DNA of 64,000 nucleotides from Amycolatopsis suaedae (GTDB lineage: Bacteria > Actinomycetota > Actinomycetes > Mycobacteriales > Pseudonocardiaceae), in contig NZ_SFCC01000001.1 of assembly GCF_004214935.1 (NCBI RefSeq), positions 248,001-312,000 on the forward strand, given 5' to 3'. Shown one piece after another: positions 58,808-64,000 of this stretch; position 1 is the first letter of the stretch, and every line of letters starts with the position of its first letter. Position numbers and translations under genes: made by a program. A model generated the notes under the pieces. The model was not told the origin of the DNA and did not search any database. It worked only from the letters and a program-made list of their open reading frames with translations.

Positions 58808-59885
58808 CGAGGGGGTGCAGGGCGGCGTCGAAGGCGGCGTCGTCCGGGGGTGTCTCGTAGTCGCTGCTGCGGTCCGAGTCCGGGTTCACCATGATCCGCG
58901 GCGAGCAGCCGGGTTCCGGCATGGTCCCGTCGGCGGGGAAGGAGTGGACCGGGCGGCCGGTACGGGCCTCGTACACCTCGACCTGCCAGCGGCCCTGGGA
59001 GGACGACGTCGAGTAGCCGCCCGAGTAGGAACAGCTCTTCGAGCCGCTGTCGTTGGTCCCGACCAGGCGGGCGCATGCCACGAGCTGCAGTTCCGTGGCC
59101 GGCGGCCAGCGCTCGTCGCTCTCGGCGAAACCGGCCGTGTGCTCGGGGTAGGAGTCCTCGCTGTCGGTGCCGAGGAAGACGGCCACCGGGTGCGGCCCGG
59201 GGCCGGTGTATTCGGCGGCGCGGCCGAACGGCTCGCCGCCGAAGCACATCCGGCCGAAGTCCTTGATGTGGTGTGGTGGCCGTCCCGCCACCAGGTTCAC
59301 CGTCTCGGGCAGAATGGCGAACCAGAGGGCGGCGGCCGCGGCGATGCCGGTGGTGGCGCGGAGTGCGACCCGTCCCTTGGACAGCGGCAGGAGCGGGCCG
59401 CCCTGGCGGACGGCGCGGAGCAGGTCGTCGTGCCTGCTCATCGAGGGGACAGGGAGGACCTGCCGTTCGCCGTCCTCGGTCCACACCAGTTCCTGGCGGG
59501 TGTTCGGCACCGTTCCCACAATCCGCAGGGACAGCCGGTCCCACGGAACGGGTGTCGGGCTGACGTCGAGCCCGGTCTGCCAGACCACCAGCCCGCCCTC
59601 GGCGACGGCGAGGTAGTGCCTGCCCTCCAGGCTGGCCACCGGGCCCCAGCGCAGCCAGAGCAGGCCGAGGCACAGCAGCGCGGCCCAGCCGACGATCGGC
59701 AGCCGCCAGTACGGCGTGTCCTCCAGCAGCAGCGGAAGCACCGAGATGGCGGCGGGCACGGAGGTCAGCGTCAGCAGCGTGATCACCGCGGCCAGGCTGC
59801 TGTACTGGTAGTGGATCCGGACGACCCTGCCGAAACCCGCCTGCTCCGCCGCCTCGGTGAGCAGCCGCCGTGGTCTGCTGGTCAC
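58788..59885 (-). CDS. membrane protein with PH-like cytoplasmic region, unknown
   Basis: A 365-residue protein. It has two N-terminal membrane helices (SLAAVITLLTLTSVPAAISV and WAALLCLGLLWLRWGPVAS), a PH-like beta stretch (GLVVWQTGLDVSPTPVPWDR), a third helix around residue 180, and an extracytoplasmic C-terminal part with paired Cys (MCFGGEPFG, CARLVG, SCSYSGGYS). I do not recognise a family. It converges on the NCS1 gene and starts 80 bp before element E. Confidence 0.72.
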   Translation of the reverse strand: MTSRPRRLLTEAAEQAGFGRVVRIHYQYSSLAAVITLLTLTSVPAAISVLPLLLEDTPYWRLPIVGWAALLCLGLLWLRWGPVASLEGRHYLAVAEGGLVVWQTGLDVSPTPVPWDRLSLRIVGTVPNTRQELVWTEDGERQVLPVPSMSRHDDLLRAVRQGGPLLPLSKGRVALRATTGIAAAAALWFAILPETVNLVAGRPPHHIKDFGRMCFGGEPFGRAAEYTGPGPHPVAVFLGTDSEDSYPEHTAGFAESDERWPPATELQLVACARLVGTNDSGSKSCSYSGGYSTSSSQGRWQVEVYEARTGRPVHSFPADGTMPEPGCSPRIMVNPDSDRSSDYETPPDDAAFDAALHPLVTNPAP

Positions 59886-59964
59886 TACTCATTCATACCT
59901 CACCGGCACCGGGACCCGTCCCGGTTGGCACACTCCTGCCGGACTCCGCGCCCCCTGGTGCCGG

Positions 59965-60362
59965 TGCCGTGAAGGTGCCCCCACGGCATGAGACGCCAGG
60001 GTCCGGCAAAGGTCCGGTGGCGGGCAGGCGAGGTGGCTGGTCTCGAGCGTGGAACTCGCGTGCCGGAACGTAAAACTCGCGTGCCGGAATGCAGAACTCG
60101 CGTGCGTGAGCGCAGAACTCACCATGTGGATCGGGTTCTCACGTGGTGCCGCCGGTCGCCCGCGCGACTGGGCCGTTCGTGCGAGTCCTCCGTTCCCGAC
60201 CCGCGAGTCGACCGTTGCGGACCCGCGAGTTGCACGTTCCCGTCCGCCTGGTCCCACTGTCCGGCACGCCGGTTCCAGACGGCGAGACACCGGCCCTGGG
60301 TAAAGCTCGTGAAGGCCACCTTCATTACGTCTCATGTGGTGAAGGTGGCCTTCACGTGCTTG
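59965..60362. repeat. intergenic repeat element E
   Basis: In the 852-bp gap between two minus-strand genes. A degenerate left arm lies at 59965-60014. Four exact 21-bp units (60049-60069, 60070-60090, 60091-60111, 60112-60132; core GAACTCGCGTGCCGGAA) are followed by reversed units. The right end is a hairpin at 60302-60362 with 20-bp arms, 59/61 identical to element C. The interior is the reverse complement of B and D. Confidence 0.78.
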
Positions 60363-60471
60363 TGCCCGACGTGCGAGGGTCTCGTTCGTGGTGGCCGGTG
60401 GGACTGCTGAGCGCGTTGTGCCTGTTGTGCACGTTGTGCTCGCCGAGGCGGCGGGAGCCGGGCCGGGAAGC

Positions 60472-60709
60472 GCATGAAGGCCACCTTCATCAAGTCAGAC
60501 GACAGGAACTCGGCCTTCACACCAACCCAGCTGACCGGCCACCACAACGGCACCGCCGGTCACACGAACGAGACCCCACACTCGCAGCCAACGGCACCAT
60601 CCTGGCGAATCTCGCCACCAAGGTGCCCTTCGCAGCAGCGCTGCGGCCGCGGTCACCGGACTTTGCCGGGACCCTGACGTCTCATGTGATGAAGGGGGCC
60701 TTCACGTGC
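60472..60709. repeat. intergenic repeat element F
   Basis: A second element 110 bp after E. A short left arm with TGAAGGCCACCTTCA is at 60475-60489, and a full 51-bp right arm at 60659-60709. The interior differs from the 21-bp arrays and instead matches element G (ACCAAGGTGCCCTT). The gap between E and F has three 9-bp GTTGTGC-type repeats near 60413-60439. Confidence 0.72.
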
Positions 60710-60737
60710 TGTGGCGCGCAGCCGGTTGCCGCCGCTG

Positions 60738-61913
60738 TCAGCCCTTCTTGGCGAACGAGATCCGGTGCAGGCGCCCGGGTACCTCGTCGGCCAGGTACAG
60801 CTCACCCTGGGCGTCGGTGCCGAACGCGGTCGCGTCGAGCGGGAACTGGCCGATCTGGCCGCTGGCGTAGGTGCCGTCGGCGTTCTTGCGCACCGCCCAC
60901 GCCGTGCCGCGGCAGAAGTCGGTCGCCAGGTAGGTGCCCGCCGCGAGGCCGGCGAACTTCCTGCCGCGGTAGACGTAGCCGCCGATCACCGCACAGCCCT
61001 GCTCGCCGGAGATGTAGTGGAACACCGGGTCGGTGTACTTCGCGTCCGGGCTGCACCGGGTCTCGTCGTAGACCACCGGGCCCTCCTTGCACGACCAGCC
61101 GAAGTTGACCCCGCCCTGGTTGCCGCCGATGTGGTCGACCTCCTCGAAGCGGCCCTGCCCGACGTCGCCGATCCACAGCGACCTGTCCGCCCGGTCGAAC
61201 GAGAACTGCCACGGGTTACGCAGGCCGTAGGACCAGATCTCCGGGCGGGCGCCCGGGGTGCGGACGAACGGGTTGTCGGCGGGGACGCAGTACGGCAGCG
61301 GGGCGCAGGCACGGCTGACGTCGATCCGCAGGATCTTGCCCAGCAGGGTGTCCAGCTTCTGCCCGGTGGCCAGCGGGTCGCCCGCGCCGCCGCCGTCACC
61401 GATGCCCCAGTACAGCTTGCCGTCCGGGCCGAACGCCAGCTGCCCGCCGTTGTGGTTGGGGTAGCGCGAATGCTCCTGGGAGAGCAGTTCCTGCACCTGG
61501 TTGGAGCCGAACCTGGTCCGCCCCAGCGTCACGGCGTTGTCGGACTTGCGGGTGTAGGCGACGTAGACCTGCCTGTCCGTGGCGATGGCGAGACCGAGCA
61601 GGCCGCGTTCGACGTCGGCCGCGTTCACCTTGTCGCTGATGTCGAGCAGGGGCTCGGCGGCCAGGCCGGTCCGCGGGTGGTAGGCACGGACGACGCCGCG
61701 CTTCTCGGTGACCGCGATGCGGCCGCTGCCGTCGTTGAGCGCGGTGATCGCGGTCGGGTTGCGCAGGCCGGTGGCGACCTCGGTGGCCGTAGCGGTCAGC
61801 TGGTCCAGCGGTACGCCCGCACGGGTCTCCGTCCCGCTCGCCGCGGGCATCGCGGTGCCGAGCAACGTGAGCACGGCCAGCGAGGCGACCACGGGCAGGT
61901 GTCGTCGCGACAT
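60738..61913 (-). CDS. PQQ-dependent sugar dehydrogenase (soluble, GSDH-like)
   Basis: A 391-residue secreted enzyme with a signal peptide (LPVVASLAVLTLLGTAMPAAS). ATGLRNPTAITALNDGSGRI, RGLLGLAIATDRQVYVAY, HNGGQLAFGPDGKLYWGIGDGG and RGKILR-type/GLRNPWQFSFD motifs are of the six-blade GSDH family. It oxidises aldose sugars outside the cell with PQQ. Several Cys likely form disulphides. A dre-like palindrome is 17-36 bp upstream. No PQQ biosynthesis genes are in the window. Confidence 0.88.
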   Translation of the reverse strand: MSRRHLPVVASLAVLTLLGTAMPAASGTETRAGVPLDQLTATATEVATGLRNPTAITALNDGSGRIAVTEKRGVVRAYHPRTGLAAEPLLDISDKVNAADVERGLLGLAIATDRQVYVAYTRKSDNAVTLGRTRFGSNQVQELLSQEHSRYPNHNGGQLAFGPDGKLYWGIGDGGGAGDPLATGQKLDTLLGKILRIDVSRACAPLPYCVPADNPFVRTPGARPEIWSYGLRNPWQFSFDRADRSLWIGDVGQGRFEEVDHIGGNQGGVNFGWSCKEGPVVYDETRCSPDAKYTDPVFHYISGEQGCAVIGGYVYRGRKFAGLAAGTYLATDFCRGTAWAVRKNADGTYASGQIGQFPLDATAFGTDAQGELYLADEVPGRLHRISFAKKG

Positions 61914-61929
61914 GTGAGCTCCAAACGCC

Positions 61930-61954
61930 GTTGAATGGTCTAATCCAATTCAAC
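61930..61954. promoter_or_regulatory. dyad with dre-like core upstream of the sugar dehydrogenase
   Basis: GTTGAAT and ATTCAAC are perfect inverted arms (61930-61936, 61948-61954). The centre AATGGTCTAATCCAAT (61934-61949) agrees with the DasR site ACTGGTCTAGACCACT at 12 of 16 positions. Suggests control by DasR or a related GntR sugar regulator, encoded elsewhere. Confidence 0.5.
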
Positions 61955-62002
61955 CAAGCGCCGGGCGCGCCGCGGTACCTCCATAAGTGAGTTCGTCCGG
62001 TT

Positions 62003-63208
62003 TCACCGGCGGCGGCGCCTGCGGGTGATCAGCCAGGTGCCGCCGATGACCAGCAGCGCGAACAGCAGCAGGCCGGTGCCGAACGTAGCGATGATCAGCA
62101 CCCGGTCACCGACCGACAATGTCCCGGCCAGCGTGACCTGCAGCGAGCCGACGGCGAAGGCGATGGCCGCGGTGAAGACCGTGACCAGCTCGATCGCCCG
62201 CACCGTCGACGTCTGCAGGGTGCGGCGCAGGTCGTCGGTGCTCTCCTGCTGACGGGTCCACTGCCGTTTCTGCTCGGCGGTCCAGGTGGCCAGCTGCTGT
62301 CCCTGCTGGATGGTGGCCCGTTCGACGAGGAACTGTTGCTGGAACTCGTTGTGGCTGCTGCGGGAACCGATGGCGGGCAGCAGCCGCAGCGCCGTGTCGA
62401 TGCTGTCCAGCGCGGCGTCGAAGTCCTGGCACATCCGCTGCCCGGCAGCCAGCCGGAACCGGAAGATGGCGGATGTGGGATGCGCCGCGACGGCCTGCTC
62501 GGCGCGGGACCGCAGCAGCTCGGGCTGCCCGTCGAACGGCGGACAGGCCGCGAGCGCGTGGAGGCAGAGGTCGATGACCGCGTAGCCGCGGCCGGGGGAG
62601 TCCCAGGCGCGGTCGAGCAACGTGCGGGCGTGCTCGGCCCGCACCACCCGGCTGCCGAACGCGGCGAACGCCTCCAGCGCCACGAACAGCGGATCCTCCC
62701 GATGCTGGTCGCACGCCAGAGCCAGCGGCGACGAGTCGAGGAACGTGCGCAGGTCGTCGAAGACGAAGTTCGCCCGGAGCTTGCCCGCGTGGTAGAGCGT
62801 GGCGAAGTAGGCGATACCGGCGTCGCCGCGGTGCTCGCTCAGGATCGCCGCGACGGCCTCGGTCAGCTCACCGGCGGACTCCACGCTGTCCCTGGTGACG
62901 AACGCGTACCCGAGCGCCCACTTCTGTTCGACCGCGTCGTGGTGGCCGGGATCGACGTGGCGGGTCATCCACTGGCGGCAGCGGACGGCGGTGTCGACGG
63001 TCGGGCGGTCCAGGAAACGTAGCCGCCAGTAGCGGTCGGCGCAGATCAGGAACGGGTCGGTGGCGAAGTCGGCCGACTCCACCCGGAACGGCGGCTCGAC
63101 GCCGGCGGCGATCAGATCCTTGGCCGCGGTCTCGCAGATCCGGTCCAGCTCCCGCGAACCCGTGGCGGCGGCGTGCCGCAGGGTCTCGGTCAGTGCGCGC
63201 TCGTCCAT
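62003..63208 (-). CDS. TPR-like protein with C-terminal membrane helices
   Basis: A 401-residue, mostly helical protein. It starts at ATG 63208 after GAGGGG. Its helices (RSRAEQAVAAHPTSAIFRFR, GQRMCQDFDAALDSIDTALR) resemble TPR repeats. Two C-terminal membrane helices (VTVFTAAIAFAVGSLQVTLA and VLIIATFGTGLLLFALLVIG) end in RRRRRR. Proteins like this occur as solo STAND/TIR-less sensors, but no such domain is found here, so function is unknown. It is divergent from the glycosyltransferase. Confidence 0.7.
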   Translation of the reverse strand: MDERALTETLRHAAATGSRELDRICETAAKDLIAAGVEPPFRVESADFATDPFLICADRYWRLRFLDRPTVDTAVRCRQWMTRHVDPGHHDAVEQKWALGYAFVTRDSVESAGELTEAVAAILSEHRGDAGIAYFATLYHAGKLRANFVFDDLRTFLDSSPLALACDQHREDPLFVALEAFAAFGSRVVRAEHARTLLDRAWDSPGRGYAVIDLCLHALAACPPFDGQPELLRSRAEQAVAAHPTSAIFRFRLAAGQRMCQDFDAALDSIDTALRLLPAIGSRSSHNEFQQQFLVERATIQQGQQLATWTAEQKRQWTRQQESTDDLRRTLQTSTVRAIELVTVFTAAIAFAVGSLQVTLAGTLSVGDRVLIIATFGTGLLLFALLVIGGTWLITRRRRRR

Positions 63209-63285
63209 GAGTCCCCTCAAGCCATGGGTGTGCTGTCCCACTACCTACCACAGTCGGGCGGTCACGGGTGGTAGACACTACGGCC

Positions 63286-64000
63286 GTGCGGGTTGACGTG
63301 GTGACCGCGGTACACGCGGACTATGCCTCCTTCCTGCCGGACGCCTACCGCTCCCTGCGGGACCAGACCCACCCGGACTGGCGGTGGTTCGTGCAGTTCG
63401 ACGGCTGGGACGACGCGGGGGTGACGGCGGCACTGGCCGTGACCGGCGCCCTGTCCGACGACCGGGTCTCGTTCGCGGGCAACGGCGAGAGCGCCGGGCC
63501 GGCCGTGACCCGCAACATCGCCCTCGCCCGCACCGGCGCGCCGTACGTGCAGAACCTCGACGCCGACGACGAACTGGAGCCGGCGGCGCTGACGACCCTG
63601 CTCGCCGCGCTGCGTGCCGCGCCGTCGGCAGGGTTCGCCGCGGGCCACGCCCGGGACCTGCTGCCCGGCGGCAGCCTGCGGGACCACCCGCTGCCGGTGA
63701 GCCCGGGGCCGCTGCCGAGGGGCAAGCTGGCCGAGGAATGGTTGCGTGACCCCACGCGGCCCCCGCCCATTCACCCCGCCGGGGTGCTGTGGCATCGCGA
63801 GCTGGTCGTCGAACTGGGCGGCTGGACGGCGTTGCACGGCATGGAGGACACCGGCCTGCTCATGGCCGCGTCCGCCGTGGCCGACGGCGTGCTGGCCGAC
63901 GCGGCGACCCTGCGCTACCGCAAGCATCCCCGCCAGCTGTCGCGGCGGAGGGAAACCTCGAAATTCGCCGGGGGGGGGGCGCATCGGACGCTGGTCCGGC
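63286..64000 (+). CDS. glycosyltransferase family 2 (3' end outside window)
   Basis: An open reading frame from GTG 63286 to the window edge, at least 238 residues. VDVVTAVHADYASFLPDAYR and SLRDQTHPDWRWFVQFDG form the nucleotide-binding half, NLDADDELEPAALTTLL the DxD metal motif, and GGWTALHGMEDTGLLM the acceptor ED region. It transfers a sugar to an acceptor, often a wall polymer or metabolite. A run of ten G (63970-63979) inside it could be a frameshift hot spot. Confidence 0.85.
   Translation, partial: MRVDVVTAVHADYASFLPDAYRSLRDQTHPDWRWFVQFDGWDDAGVTAALAVTGALSDDRVSFAGNGESAGPAVTRNIALARTGAPYVQNLDADDELEPAALTTLLAALRAAPSAGFAAGHARDLLPGGSLRDHPLPVSPGPLPRGKLAEEWLRDPTRPPPIHPAGVLWHRELVVELGGWTALHGMEDTGLLMAASAVADGVLADAATLRYRKHPRQLSRRRETSKFAGGGAHRTLVR

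Noticed and set aside
60143..61108. Open frame across elements E and F
   Set aside because: Reads through repeat arrays and into the antisense of the sugar dehydrogenase. The apparent similarity to small hypothetical proteins is due to repeats.
1..64000. tRNA, rRNA, attachment sites or prophage
   Set aside because: No cloverleaf-like or rRNA-like sequence, integrase or structural phage gene was noticed on either strand.

Overview
The window is about 72% GC with strongly GC-biased third codon positions, many GTG starts and many 1-4 bp stop/start overlaps. Gene content (TetR-rich acyl-CoA metabolism, ESX-like small proteins, a CsxA-type exo-glucosaminidase, secreted glycosidases, a CYP with a 3Fe-4S ferredoxin) points to an actinomycete of the Pseudonocardiales, most like Amycolatopsis. 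No rRNA, tRNA, CRISPR, phage or transposase gene was found. The window starts inside an acyl-CoA dehydrogenase gene and ends inside a glycosyltransferase gene.

Region 1 (1-22 kb) is mainly lipid/acyl-CoA catabolism. It holds a partial acyl-CoA dehydrogenase with an HSDL2-like SDR and TetR, a MFS pump, a membrane diguanylate cyclase, a yeast-type cytosine deaminase, a three-gene ESX/WXG-like set, a P450-ferredoxin pair, a MHS-type transporter, two SDRs, a methyltransferase, and a minus-strand operon of an APH-like kinase plus three acyl-CoA dehydrogenases. MaoC and FabG genes follow. Two different TetR-type palindromes each occur twice here, suggesting two small regulons.

Region 2 (22-41 kb) is mixed accessory metabolism and regulation: a FAD monooxygenase/TetR pair, amidohydrolase, Uma2 nuclease-like protein, VOC protein, a secreted GH2 exo-beta-D-glucosaminidase with a CsnR-like box, an AGPS-like FAD oxidase/GntR pair, HxlR, an orphan histidine kinase, a ChaA antiporter, a small secreted M15-like protein, thioesterase/TetR/hydrolase, methyltransferase and MocR.

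Region 3 (41-64 kb) is rich in secreted carbohydrate-active enzymes: a GH29-like protein, GH43, a GH2 beta-galactosidase with an inserted LamG domain, a GH27 alpha-galactosidase and a PQQ-type sugar dehydrogenase. Between them lie PucR and LuxR regulators, an APH(6)-like kinase with a hairpin over its ribosome binding site, a cupin/NCS1 permease pair and a glycosyltransferase.

The most unusual signal is a family of seven non-coding intergenic elements (A-G, near 2.6, 8.3, 15.3, 25.9, 44.1, 60.0 and 60.5 kb). They combine 51-bp arms sharing the 15-mer TGAAGGCCACCTTCA and its complement with arrays of exact 21-bp units. Element A has near-perfect 51-bp terminal inverted repeats; element B is flanked by a 28-bp direct repeat that duplicates the end of the preceding gene. 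None lies in a gene or between divergent promoters. They look like MITE-like or BIME-like elements and generate many spurious open reading frames.
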